Source of the DNA: Corylus avellana
Taxonomy: Eukaryota; Streptophyta; Magnoliopsida; Fagales; Betulaceae
Reading direction: 5' to 3'
DNA length: 64,000 nt
NCBI RefSeq assembly: GCF_901000735.1
Contig: NC_081541.1
Coordinates: 41,075,021-41,139,020 of the forward strand
A program made the position numbers and the translations under genes. A model generated the notes under the pieces. That model was not told the DNA's origin, did no database searches, and was given only the letters and a program-made list of their open reading frames with translations. Positions 20,404 to 31,745 of the stretch are shown here, one piece after another (position 1 is the stretch's first letter; every line of letters starts with the position of its first letter).

Positions 20404-21591
20404 ATGTTTCGTTTTCTCTGTTCAAGACAGCTACTACCACTCAAACACAGGAGAACCCATTTGGGTTTTCTTCAGCAAAATGGTTTCTTTATTGTCAAAT
20501 CGTTTACATCAGTAGGTAGGTTACCTGAATCTAATCAAAACCCAGAAGAAGAGGAAAAACATTCTTTTGCTGTCTCTTACCTCATAAACTCTTGTGGGTT
20601 GCCCGCAAAATCTGCAATTTTAGCCTCCCAGAGGGTACTATTTCAGAGCCCAGAGAGACCAGACTCAGTGCTGAATCTTTTCAAAGAGAATGGATTCAGC
20701 AATGACCAGATCTCCCACATCGTTAGGAAGCATCCCCCGGTTCTTTTATCTGATCCTGAGAAGACCCTTTTGCCCAAGATTGAGCTTTTGCGTTCCATAG
20801 GGGTTTCGAGCTCTGAACTCATTACCATCCTCTCGTCAAACCCATTTCTGTTCAAAAGCAACTTAAAGAAACGTCTTATCCCCTGCTATGATTTCCTCAA
20901 GAGTGTACTTCTTGTTGACGAGAAAGTCCTGAAAACCTTCAAGCGCTCACCACGGTCTTTTCTATGTGATGAAACGAATACTATGGCTCCTAACATTGCA
21001 CTTTTGAGACAACTTGGAGCGCCTCCATCTACAATCTCTTTCCTGGTAACTAATTATCCCCCTGCAGCGTTTACAAAGCATGCTAAGTTTGTTGAGGTTG
21101 TTCACCAGGTTATGGAAATGGGATTCGATCCCACGAAAACGGTGTTTGTCCTGGCAATCCAAGTGTTATTGAAGATGAGTAAACCAAAGCTGGAATCAAA
21201 ATTGGAGTTTTATAAGAGGTGGGGTTGGTCAAAGGACATGGCCCTCGCAGCATTTAAAAGGTTTCCAAATTGTATGCAATCTTCAGAAGAGAAGATCACA
21301 AAAACAATGGATTTCCTTGTGAACAAAATTGGTTGGCCATCAGCAAATATTGCTACATATCCTTCTGTTATAAATTTAAGCTTGGAAAAGAGAATTATCC
21401 CTCGGTGTTCGGTTGTTCAAATTTTGCTAGCCAAGGTTTTAGTTAAAAATAACTTGGCCCTGGGGACTTTCTTGCGACCGACTGAGAGGATCTTTTTGGA
21501 GCAGTTTGTGATCAGATTTCAGGATGATGTTCCTGAATTATTGAATGTATATCAGGATAAGATGTCTTCTGGATGTAGGATTTCAGTCTGA
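20404..21591 (+). CDS. mTERF family protein, copy 3 (intact)
   Basis: 395 codons with presequence, acidic linker and eight mTERF motifs as in copy 2. It is a mosaic: residues 1-190 match copy 1 (GLPAK, HIVRKHPPV, RSFLCDETNTM), residues about 218-255 match copy 8 (AAFTKHAKFVEVV), and the C-terminus has the GWPSANI form of motif 7 shared with copies 5, 7 and 8. The upstream DNA was replaced by a copia LTR 143 bp before the ATG, so its expression may differ from its sisters. Expected location: mitochondrion; nucleic-acid target unknown. Confidence 0.88.
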   Translation: MFRFLCSRQLLPLKHRRTHLGFLQQNGFFIVKSFTSVGRLPESNQNPEEEEKHSFAVSYLINSCGLPAKSAILASQRVLFQSPERPDSVLNLFKENGFSNDQISHIVRKHPPVLLSDPEKTLLPKIELLRSIGVSSSELITILSSNPFLFKSNLKKRLIPCYDFLKSVLLVDEKVLKTFKRSPRSFLCDETNTMAPNIALLRQLGAPPSTISFLVTNYPPAAFTKHAKFVEVVHQVMEMGFDPTKTVFVLAIQVLLKMSKPKLESKLEFYKRWGWSKDMALAAFKRFPNCMQSSEEKITKTMDFLVNKIGWPSANIATYPSVINLSLEKRIIPRCSVVQILLAKVLVKNNLALGTFLRPTERIFLEQFVIRFQDDVPELLNVYQDKMSSGCRISV

Positions 21592-22987
21592 GAAGGTATG
21601 TGGGATGGAAAACTTGTAACATTTTGACTCCCAATTTGATTTGTGTCTTAGTTGGCAGTATAGCATTTTCAGTTTATTGGGTATTGTCTTATTGGGCATT
21701 GGACTTGTATTATCTTGCTCTGATTTACGTGGAAAATGTGATGTCCAAGTCAGAAATATCAAATATTTTGCTGCGACATAGTTTTTAGATTACAAACAAA
21801 ATCCTAACTCACATATTGCCACTTGTGTTTGAATTCCCCTTCCCTACAACCCCTGAAATACTGGCAATGACTGATTTGTATGGATTTTTTTTTTTTTTTT
21901 TTGGCTCAGCCACTTTTCAAGTTTTATAGAAACATCCTAGCTTGACACCAAGACCATTGTATCATGAGAATGTGTATTTCTCGATGTGCTTAATGTCATT
22001 GGTTCTGTGTTTTTTGATGGTTCATGTGCATGTTCAAATCTCTGTGATGGAATATAGAGACTACGATGATCAATCTACTGTGAGTAGGTCATGAGTCACA
22101 ACAGACATGAAAAACTGTTCATTTACTTTCTTTTTGAGAATATATTTTTCTTATTGTAGTCTATGTTATCAATCTACTGTGTTCTGCTCTGCATTTAGAA
22201 CTTATCTAAGCAAATTGACAGAAAATGACAAAGCATACCCCCCTTGCTCCAAAGGGACTTCCGACTATGGATTTACATCTAACACCATGAAAACACATGG
22301 AAAACCCAATTGATTGGGTCACTAGGGGGCCAGGTGGTATTACTGTGAACTGGCTTTTAAACTAGTAAGTGTATTCCCTTGTTGAGTAGACAAAATTGAG
22401 GGTGTTGTCCAAAACAATGTGGAACAGATTGGGTAACAAAGCTGTGGATGCTAACAAGTCTGAGTAGACAAGGCTGATAGACTTGTGTTGTTGATAATCC
22501 CTTTTTAGTTGTTGCTTAGTTCCTTCTTTCTCTTGTTATACAATGAACCCATGCCCAAATGTACGTTGAAGGTTGCCATTATCTGGTTTTTGATGGACTC
22601 CTTTTTTCTCCATTTGATTTTTCCATTTAAATAAAATAGGTTGGTTAAAATTTAATATATGTTTGTTCTTTCAATGTTATGCACACTCGATTTTGAAGTT
22701 CCAAACAGTAGAGAGAGCATCTATGAACTGTAAATATCACTTTCTGATTTGCTCTTTTCTAAGAAAAGATGATTCCAGTTTCAAAGAACAAAGATCAATA
22801 TGTATTGCTTCCAGACAACACAGCCTGATATATCGCTGGTGTCAAGGTTTCCCTATTCCATTAATTTATGTTTGTTTATTTTGCCCTTCTCTGATTGTTT
22901 GACTTCCATTTATGCTGTATTCATTTGTTTCAATTTCTGTTTTGCATGCTTTAGAACTTGGTATTGTTTCTATTTCTTTCCTATCAG
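21592..22987 (+). other. mTERF-H2A intergenic segment, unit C
   Basis: Colinear with units A and B, more diverged. It contains an extra piece near 22190-22240 that matches the downstream region of copies 7 and 8. No gene. Confidence 0.65.
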
Positions 22988-23243
22988 TATTCTGCTGATA
23001 TGCTCGAGTACCTTGCTGCTGAAGTAATACCACGCACTCTTTGTATCTATGGTTAAACTTTGTTTTTAGCTTTTACTTGCTATAGCTCTCAGATCTGTGA
23101 TTTTGCTTAATTTGATTTGTGTTGTTTTGCTCACTAGGCTAACTTTTTGGTTCGAAAATTCATGGCTGTGTTATAGTTTTCGTTCTTGATTATGAAGTCA
23201 TTGTGCATTAATGTGTGTGGAAGTGCTGGAGTTGGCTGCAGAG
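22988..23243 (+). pseudogene. Histone H2A remnant, unit C
   Basis: Exon piece 22988-23023 encodes YSADMLEYLAAE in full, then GTAATACC as a donor. The start of the next exon, VLELA (23223 on), follows after only about 200 bp, then degenerates (GCTGCAGAGG). This copy links the scraps of units A and B to H2A. Dead relic: no N-terminal histone-fold exon or C-terminal tail. Confidence 0.7.
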
Positions 23244-24144
23244 GTAGTTTGTGGTATACATTGAAAAATGGGGTGGTAGTTTTATGGAAATATTGGTACC
23301 TTTTCTCATTTTTTCCCCCTTTATACCAATTCAAAAGCAGAAGAGTAATTTCCTGAAATTTGGTCATGAACTTCCTCAAAAGGATCTCTGACCATGTCTT
23401 TATACTAAAATCTCTCTCTCTCTCTATTTTCCCCTTCACTGAAAACAATAGGTTAAGCAAAACTATATTCTTTTTAATTTAAAATTTGTTCTGATTTCCT
23501 CCAATATGCATTTTTGATTTAGCCATCTCATCTAAACATAATTATAAGGTTCAAAATCATCTAGATCCTCTTATAGTCCAACCACGCTCAATCCTGAGCT
23601 CCCTCATCACCCATGTAACTGCCCCTCCACTACCACCATAGTCCCTGCCACTGCTAGCATCATCGCCCCTATTGTCCAGTGCCACAACCATCTCCATCTT
23701 CTCCTAGTACGTCGCCACCCAAAACTTGTCAATTTATGGACAGAAGTTTGATTAAGGTACCATCTCCGTTTTTACCCTTAAGAGACGTACCATCATTGAT
23801 ACAAATTAAAACTTAGGTGAGAAAAATTAAAGTAGTTAAACTACCGGGGCAAAAAAGTTTTTAACCCTTAATTATGACTAAATCTTAAAGTTCTTTTGTA
23901 AAAAAATCTTTTATGTAATACTATTCAAGTCAACAAAATACATATTGGACAGTTTTAATTTCATATACAAAAATAAAAAAGAGAAAATATTAATTATGCT
24001 AATTGAATTCGCTGCTCCTTTAATAAATGAAATTGATCAATTATTATATCCCATATAATAAACTTTTAAACTTTTTTGTTTTCCCTAATGCTTGATATGA
24101 ATTAGAAATTGTGGATAAGTTTTATAAATATGGATGATGAGGCA
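23244..24144. other. Intergenic, no gene seen
   Basis: AT-rich, with a short CT repeat near 23410 and a C-rich patch at 23580-23720. No reading frame with recognisable motifs and no clear repeat ends. Confidence 0.5.
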
Positions 24145-24773
24145 TATAAGCTGTAATTGAACCGAGCCAAGTTGAGTATTGAATGTTCAAGCTCAGTTCG
24201 TTTCATTTTTTTAGAACATGAGCCGAGCTCGAACTTTCCACCGAACAAGATAATCTATTCAAGTTCTGTTCTTTTTTTTTTCAGCCGAGCTTGAGCTTGT
24301 TCATGAGCTACCAATTAATTTAATTATTTCATATATAAAGTAAATGTTGTGATTGTTCAATTTTTTTTCTTTCAAATTTATACAAATTATTAGTTATTTA
24401 ATTATAGTTAAGATTTACTGTTTGGGTAATTAGAGAAATTAAGTCAAATATTAAATAATCTAATCTCAATTTATATGTTTATATTAGTATATATATACAA
24501 ACACATGCACACGCACATGTATACATATACATACACATAAACTCACTTATACACACATAAAGACACTTATATCTATATCCATACTCAAGTTAAAAATAAT
24601 ATTAAAAAAATAGTAAAAATGAAGTTATACAAGCTTATATGAGCTTGTACGAGTCGAGGCAAGCTTATTCGAGCAGAGCCTAAATTTTTTGTTTAAGTTC
24701 TATTCATTTAATAAATGAACTTATCCCGAGCCGAGCATGTTTACCAGTAACTCTGCTCGCTTACAGCCCTGCA
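24145..24773. mobile_element. Non-autonomous TIR element (GAGCCGAGC type)
   Basis: The left end AGCTGTAATTGAACCGAGCC is complementary to the right end GCTCGCTTACAGCCCT. The interior has matching inverted blocks of CCGAGCTCGAGC and AAGCTTATNNGAGC type and an AT-rich centre with a CA/TA-rich stretch (24490-24560). No transposase. Similar ends are common in plant hAT-like MITEs. Exact ends are uncertain. Confidence 0.5.
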
Positions 24774-25190
24774 GTGATATTAATGGAATTTTATCTTGTT
24801 CATAAACACCCTGAGGATAAAATTTCTAGCAACCAAAGAAGAACCAAGAATAAGAAGTTCTGTTCCTTCTAATTAAATGTATTATTTAAATCCTATAATT
24901 GACATTCCATTTGTTGTCATGTAATTTTTTTTCACTCAACCACATGTTTTTGGTCAAAATCTTTTATGGGGAGTGTGAGGGGGTGAGTCATGGAACTAGC
25001 CTCACTCCCCTCCCTCTGGAGCTTCAAAATCGCTTGAATTTTTATGCGCATTCGAATTACCTTTTAAAAGTTCACAAGTTTTTTTTGTTTAAAAAAAATT
25101 AAAAATTGCAAGTATATTTGCAAATTATGTTAAATCTTGACCTAATGTCTAAATTTTTGCAATTTTTTTCTTCTTTATAGTAAAAAATAA
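24774..25190. other. Intergenic, no gene seen
   Basis: AT-rich. The 67-codon frame at 24899-25102 has no motif or homolog I recognise and is probably chance. Confidence 0.5.
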
Positions 25191-26420
25191 GGGTGTCAAT
25201 GCGGGCGGTTAGAAACCACCTGCTAACCGCTAACCACTTAACTGCTTAACCGTATTAATCGCTAACCGCTTAACCGTCTAGCAGTTAGAGGTTATTGAGT
25301 TTACTAACCATAACCGCTTTTTTATATTTTTATAATTATAATTATAATAATATTTATACATATAACATAATCACTTATCATTAAATCACAATTTGAGTAT
25401 TAATATATTATCACTATAATTTATATGATTATATCACATGATCAATTGATCATTAAATCATTTGATTATATAATAACAAATTACACATATATAATATAAC
25501 ATAACTCATAAACATACCAATTCATACTAATACAACAATTAAGTATCTAGAGACTTAGTTCTAATGTATATTATAAACTTATAAGTCTATATATGTTATA
25601 AATTATAATTATACATATATGCATATGAATAATATAAATGTACAAATTCAATACTTAATCATATGATTCAATGACAATTCAAATACTTTATTCTAGTTAA
25701 TCATATTATTAATGTACAATGATAATGTGATTCGTATAATATCAAATTAAGTAATTGGCATTAGATTCAATAATGTGTTACTTATAACCACAATTGAAGT
25801 ATTAATGTATTATCATTCTAATTTATATAATTATATGATAACAAATTATACATATATAATATGACATAAGTCATAAGTATACCAATTCATACTAATACAA
25901 TAATTAAGTACTTAGAGACTTAGTTCCAGTGTATGTTATAAACTTATAAGTCTATATATGTTATAAATAATAATTATACATATATGCATATGAATGATAT
26001 AAATGTATAATATCAATACTTAATCATATGATTCAATGAAAATTCAAATACTTTATTCAAGTGAATCATATTATTAATGTACAATGATAATGTGATTCAT
26101 ATAATATCAAATTAAGTAATTGACATTGGATTAAACAATATATCACTTATAAACACAATTGAAGTATTAATGTATTATCATTCTAATTCTAATAATATTA
26201 TCACTATAATTGATATGATTATATCACATGATGAATTGATCATTAAATCATATGATTATATAATAACAAATAATACATATAATCATATATAATATGACAT
26301 ATAATCATATATATCATATGTTTTATTTGAACTTCTTTTATATGTTGTGTTGAACTTTTTTTATATGTTGTGTTGAATTATATATATATATATATAAAGT
26401 TAACTGGTTATGATTTAATA
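25191..26420. repeat. AT-rich element with 365-bp tandem repeat
   Basis: Begins AGGGTGTCAATGCGGGCGGTTAG with a cluster of GCTAACCGCTTAACCG motifs (25200-25320), like a hAT-type end. Then two full copies of a very AT-rich unit with 365-bp period (GCATATGAAT at 25621 and 25986; AATGTACAAT at 25711 and 26076), plus a partial third. It could be the body of a hAT-like element or a young satellite. The other end was not found. Confidence 0.6.
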
Positions 26421-26621
26421 TTTAAGGAATATTTTTAAAATACAAGTAAATGTAAATTTTGGGTCAAATATTTTTGATTTTTCAATATGGCCTCTTTTTA
26501 TAGTAATTAGGCCTAAGAAGACACTAAAAATACAAAAAACAAATGAGAGAAAAAAAAAAAAAAAAATGCTACAGTACTAAAAAAACCCAAAAAGGCCAAA
26601 AAAAAGTCTAATTTTAAAAAA
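26421..26621. other. Spacer before copia LTR
   Basis: AT-rich with an A-run near 26555. No feature assigned. Confidence 0.5.
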
Positions 26622-26927
26622 TGTTGTAAAATCAAAAGAAATAACAAGACAAGATAAAAGATTGCAATATGTGAAACTAGTTCTTCATGAACTATGTATG
26701 ATTCTTCTATATTATTGTGTGATTTACATACAACTCAATACTCCATTTTATAGGCATGAAATCATAATGGGAGGTTAAGGAATATGAAAGGGGGAATATG
26801 AAACAAAAGGGTTAATCAATTTATTACATGGATGTTATAGGAATTCTAAAAGATGACATGAATGTGTAGAATTCCAAGAGATGGAACTAAATGGTCATCC
26901 ACCAAATGCATGAATGCATTCATAACA
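26622..26927 (-). repeat. 306-bp 3' LTR of the second copia element
   Basis: TGTTATGAATGCATTC to TTTTACAACA on the minus strand, right after the purine tract. Between LTR and pol (26928-27218) lies 3' untranslated DNA with two related 'CCTCATTAAAACCTTG' blocks about 120 bp apart. Confidence 0.8.
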
Positions 26928-27218
26928 CTCCCCATTGAATGACCATACACTAAGAATATGCCTCATTAAAACCTTGCCAAGAAAAATTCAGTGGGAAAAA
27001 AAAACTGTGGCGACGGAAAAAGAGTACAATATTCTTGTGTGTTTTCGTATGCTTTAAGACTGCCTCATTAAAACCTTGAGAAGGAAAACCTAGTGGGAAA
27101 AACCTTAGTGAAGGAAAAAGAGTACAATCAGCATAATCATTTTACTCCCCCTCATTAGCATGAAGAGCTTCAATTGTTTATGATGAAAGATCCTTCAGTT
27201 GGCGCATTCCAATGTTAT

Positions 27219-30200
27219 TCACCAACTTCTTAAATGTTGCAGTTGGTAATGCTTTGGTAAATAAATCTGCCAAATTGTCACTTGATCGTATCTGTTTGAC
27301 ATTAATATTACTACTCTTCTGGAGCTCATGTGTATAAAAGAACTTTGGTGAAATGTGTTTGGTTCTATCACCTTTAATATATCCTCATATGATCTGTGTG
27401 ATACAAGCAGCATTATCTTCATATAATATTGTCGGGCTATCTCTGATTGTGGATAAACCACACTTTTCTCGAATGTGTTGAATTACTGATCTTAGCCATA
27501 TGCATTCCCGACTTGCTTCATGAATTGCAATAATCTCCGAGTGATTTGAAGAAGTAGCAACAAGTGTTTGCTTAACAGATCTCCACGAAATAGTAGTACT
27601 TCCACATGTAAATAGATATCCTGTTTGAGATCTACCTTTATGCGGATCATAAAGAAAACCTACATATGCATATCCAACTAATTGTGAATTTGAACTTCTT
27701 GAATAAAATAATCCTATGTCAGTTGTTCCACGAAGATAACGTAGAACATGTTTGACCCCATTCCAATGCCTTCGAGTTGGTGTAGAGCTGTATCTTGCTA
27801 GTAAATTAACTGAAAATGCTATATCAGGTCGTGTGCAATTTGCAAGATACATCAGAGCACCAATTGCACTAAGATATGGAACTTCAGGACCAAGAATTTC
27901 TTCGTCATCTTCTCGAGGGCGAAAATGGTTTTTTTTTACATCAAGTGATCGAACAACCATTGGAGTGCTCAAAAGATGAGCTTTCTCCATGTAAAAGTGC
28001 TTCAGGACTTTTTCTGTGTATGTTGACTGATGAACAATAATTTCATTTGGAAAATGTTCAATTTGTAAGCCAAGACAAAATTTTGTTTTTCCGAGATCTT
28101 TCATCTCAAACTCATTTTTTAAATAAGTGGCAGTTTTTATGAGCTCTTCTGGAGTCCCAACAAGATTTAAATCATCAACATAAACTGCAATAATGGCAAA
28201 TCCAGATTCTGATTTCTTAATGAAAACACATGGACAAATTGGATTATTCTCAAATCCTTCTTTCAATAGATATTCACTACGACGATTGTACCACATGCGT
28301 CCAGATTGCTTTAACCCGTATAAAGATTTTTGTAGCTTGATAGAATAAATATGTCGGAATTTAGAATTATATGCTTCAGGCATTATGTATCCTTCAGGGA
28401 TTTTCATGTATATATCATTATCAAGTGATCCATATGAATATGCTGTAACCACATCCATTAAATGCATATCCAAACTTTCTGTAACTACCAAGCTAATAAA
28501 AAATTTAAATGTAATTGCATCCACTACAGGGGAATACATTTCTTCATAATCAATACCAAGTTTCTGCAAGAAACCCTGTGCAACAAGTCTTGCTTTATAT
28601 CTCACAATTTCATTTTTCTCATTTCGTTTTCGTACAAATACCCACTTGTATCCAACATGTGATACACCTTCAGGTGTTTGGACTATAGGTCCAAATACTT
28701 CACGTTTTGCTAGTGAGTTCAATTCTGGCTGAATTGCTTCCTTTCACATTGGCCAATCATTTCTACGTCAACATTCTTTGACGGTTTGTGTTTCAATATC
28801 ATCATTACTTCTGGTAATGTCAAATGCAATTTTAAATGAAAATATGTTGTCGACAACAATTTTGTTTCTATCCAATATTTCTCCTGTACTTACATAATTT
28901 ATTGAGATTTCATTATTTTCAGGTACATGTTCCTCTTCAGGGGGTAACTCTTCAGGAGATTTCTCTTCAAGAGGTTCCTCTTCGGGGGATTCCTTTCCAG
29001 GAGAATTTTGTACAGAAAGTTTGAATGGATCAATTTTCGTTGCCTGTTTTGTGGGTAAGGCCTCTTCAGGAGGGACAAAGTTTTCCTCCAAACTGAGTTG
29101 GAGGAATTTCCTTCAACCTAGTCTATAAAAGTGACATGTGTCCCTTTTTTAAAGGCTCAAGGTATCTAATGATAGAAGGAGAATCAAAACCAACATAAAT
29201 TCTAAGTCTACGTTGAGGTCCCATCTTAGTGCGTTGAGGTGGCACAATTGGAACATATACAGCACAACCAAAAATACGAAAATGAAAAATATTTGGTGGT
29301 TGACCTAATGCAAGTTGCAAAGGGGAATTTTTTTTTTAAGTTGTTGGTCTGATCCGAACTAATGATACTGCGTGTAATATTGCATGTCCCCAAGCAGAAA
29401 CAGGTAATTTTGTTTTCATAAGCAAAGGTCGAGCAATTAACTGAAGTCGTTTAATAAACGATTCAGCTAAACCATTTTGAGTATGAGTATGAGCAACAGG
29501 ATGTTCAACATTAATTCCAATTGACATGCAATATGCTTGAGATGTAAATTCACCCGCATTATCCATCCGAATAGATTGAATTGGATAATCAGGAAATTGT
29601 GCTCGTAATCTAATTATTTGAGAAAGAAGTCTAGCAAATGCAACATTACGAGTAGAAAGTAAGCAAACATGTGGCCGCCTAGATGATGCATCTATTAAAA
29701 CCATAAAATATCTAAATGGCCCACATGGAGGGTAAATCAGCCCACATATATCCCCTTGAATCCTTTGTAAAAATGATGGAGATTCAACAATTACCTTAGA
29801 AGGAGATGGTTTGATAACAAGTTTACCTTGAGAACATGTAGCACAAGGATAATTACTTGATAAAAGAATCTTCTGGTTCTTTAAGGGATGCCCATAAGAG
29901 GTCTCAATTATTCGACGCATCATAATTGTTTCCGGATGTCCAAGATGATCATGCCAAAGCATAAACATCTTTGGATTAGAGCACTTCTGGTGCATCACAA
30001 CATGTGATTCAATTGTTCTTATTGTTGTATAATACAATCCGGAAGAGAAAGCAGGCAGTTTTTCCAATATGAGCTTCTAGCCCGAAATTGTTGAAGTAAT
30101 ATAAAGATATTCATCACTACCTTCATTAGTGGTTTCAACATGATAACCATTTATACGAATATCCTTAAAACTGATTAAATTTCTTCTAGATTTAGAAGAA

Positions 30201-30382
30201 TACAAAGCATCATCAATACAAAATTTTGTTCCTTTTGGCAATATGATATTCGCTCTTCCAGACCCTTCGATTAGGTTTGATGAACCTAATATTGTATTGA
30301 CACTAGCTTTGTTTAATATCAAGTCTTGAAAATATTTCTTGTCTCTAAGAATTGTGTGCGTTGTAAACTGTCTGCTAAACAC
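27219..30382 (-). pseudogene. Copia pol remnant, second element
   Basis: Minus strand, 5' to 3': protease-side region (30382-30077), preintegrase with WHDHLGHPE and CATCSQGK, integrase with GDICGLIYPPCGP, MDNAGEF and ENGLAES-like (30067-29336), a Glu/Pro-rich linker (29091-28768), then RT-RNase H in one long frame (28722-27385) with AYVDDLNLVG and HSEIIAIHEASRECIW. A stop at 27385 splits the RNase H tail, which continues at 27219-27384. Other breaks near 29122, 29335 and 30070. All catalytic modules are recognisable. Confidence 0.85.
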
Positions 30383-30548
30383 AAATCTTCACCAATCATC
30401 TTGGAATTAATCATTCCATCAATATGACCCATACCTCTATATATAAACAAAATATATATTAAAATTTCATTAATAAAAAAGAAAATAACAAAATACAATT
30501 AAATTTGACAATGTCAACATACTGTGATTAAGACATAAAGAAAACATA

Positions 30549-30861
30549 TTAATTGTTGTAGACATATTCATCACCAATCAGAAGATCAGTATTTGTGTTA
30601 GAGTCTACAAAGAAATCAAAAACATTAAGATGAGTGCTACCCTCTCCATTTAGAGTATCAAGAAAAATTGGAGAATCTTCAAGATTACTGTGATTAGCAA
30701 AATTCATTTCAATCCCCTTTTCTTTTATAGAGGCTTGATATAGGTCTACCAGATGTTTAGGCGTACGACAGGTACACGACCAATGTCCTTTCATACCACA
30801 CCTGTAACATTTATCTTCATAGTTCTTTGTAGGTTTATTCTGTAAACCTTTGTTTTCATTT
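30549..30861 (-). pseudogene. Copia gag C-terminus with zinc knuckle, second element
   Basis: Encodes CYRCGMKGHWSCTC, a C-X2-C-X4-H-X4-C knuckle, then RTPKHLVDLYQASIK. The N-terminal part lies in or beyond the N gap. The interval 30383-30548 is AT-rich and broken. Confidence 0.8.
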
Positions 30862-30961
30862 NNNNNNNNNNNNNNNNNNNNNNNNNNNNNNNNNNNNNNN
30901 NNNNNNNNNNNNNNNNNNNNNNNNNNNNNNNNNNNNNNNNNNNNNNNNNNNNNNNNNNNNN
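30862..30961. other. Assembly gap of 100 N
   Basis: Exactly 100 N. It cuts the copia element on the left and opens directly into the far-flank repeat of unit D on the right. Confidence 1.
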
Positions 30962-31551
30962 AATCCACTCATAACTTCAAGGATGTTTTTGGAATTTACA
31001 GTTCAGGAGAGATTCTGCTGATTAAATACAGTTGTATTTTACACTAAACTCATAAATACAAAAAAAAAAAAAAAAATGAACTCATGAATCCATTGACAAA
31101 ATACATGCAATAACACAGCTACATACCGAGAAACCCTTGGCTCAATGTAGCATCAGAATTCACATAATTCAATGGTATAGTTACCTGCATTTGTCTGAGA
31201 CACCGTTTATTTCCGCGTAAAATGTTTTTCCTTAGAAATGTTTTGAGTAAAATCACCTTTCAAAAAAATGATTTCAACTAAAAACATTTTCCAGCGTTTT
31301 GCTGTTACGGAGAATCAACAAACATTTCTTATAATTTCATTCAATTATAATAACCTATAAAGAAACATCTACTGCTATTAATCACTAAATTCATGTAATG
31401 AAACAAGTGGTTTCATCCATTAATTTCAGAGAAAATCCTAACAAAGAGGTCACAAGATCTTTCAAATTCATCAATTTTCCCCATCCTACTCCCAGATTGC
31501 ATACAAATGAAAAAGAAGCAACTCGATTGACTAGAGAAAGCTAAGGCTTCT
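30962..31551 (+). repeat. Far-flank repeat of the duplicated unit, unit D
   Basis: Inverted match to 15639-15850 and direct match to 56840-57200. It includes the 3' untranslated-like stretch just past the H2A stop. A second copy of its core (TTCAAGGATGTTTTGGCATTTACAG) is at 32285-32320. No gene. Confidence 0.6.
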
Positions 31552-31745
31552 TTAGAGACTTGGTGGCCCAGGATGGAGACTAGGGCCCTTCGGCAGCTTT
31601 TTCTGCCGTCTTCTTGGGCAAGGGAACAGGGTTGATATTGGGAAAGACAACACCATGAGCAACAGTAACTTCCCAAGGTCTTCATCGTTCCTCACAGCCA
31701 GCAGTTCTTGTTGTCACGAGCTGCATTTCCAACCAACTCCAGCAC
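31552..31745 (-). pseudogene. Histone H2A C-terminal exon remnant, unit D
   Basis: Minus strand from 31745: VLELVGNAARDNKN, a small deletion where KKNRIIPRHV would be, [13 protein letters not shown], then [18 protein letters not shown] and TAEKAAEGP, an internal stop, SPSWATKSL and TAA. The LLAVRND...NINPVLLPKK wording and SPxx tail are those of the plant H2A class with an extended SPKK tail (H2A.W-like). Deletion, frame change and stop show it is dead. Its upstream exon is not found in this unit. Confidence 0.8.

Larger units (their letters stand above)
26622..30861 (-). mobile_element. Second Ty1/copia element, cut by the assembly gap
   Basis: Minus-strand element: 3' LTR 26622-26927, purine tract CAATGGGGAG, pol and the zinc knuckle of gag up to the gap at 30862. 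The gag N-terminus and 5' LTR are not in this contig. It is a different lineage from the 16081 element: its RNase H reads LRGTTDIGLFYS and SDPHKGRSQTGYLF-like. Scattered stops and frameshifts; not autonomous as assembled. Confidence 0.88.
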
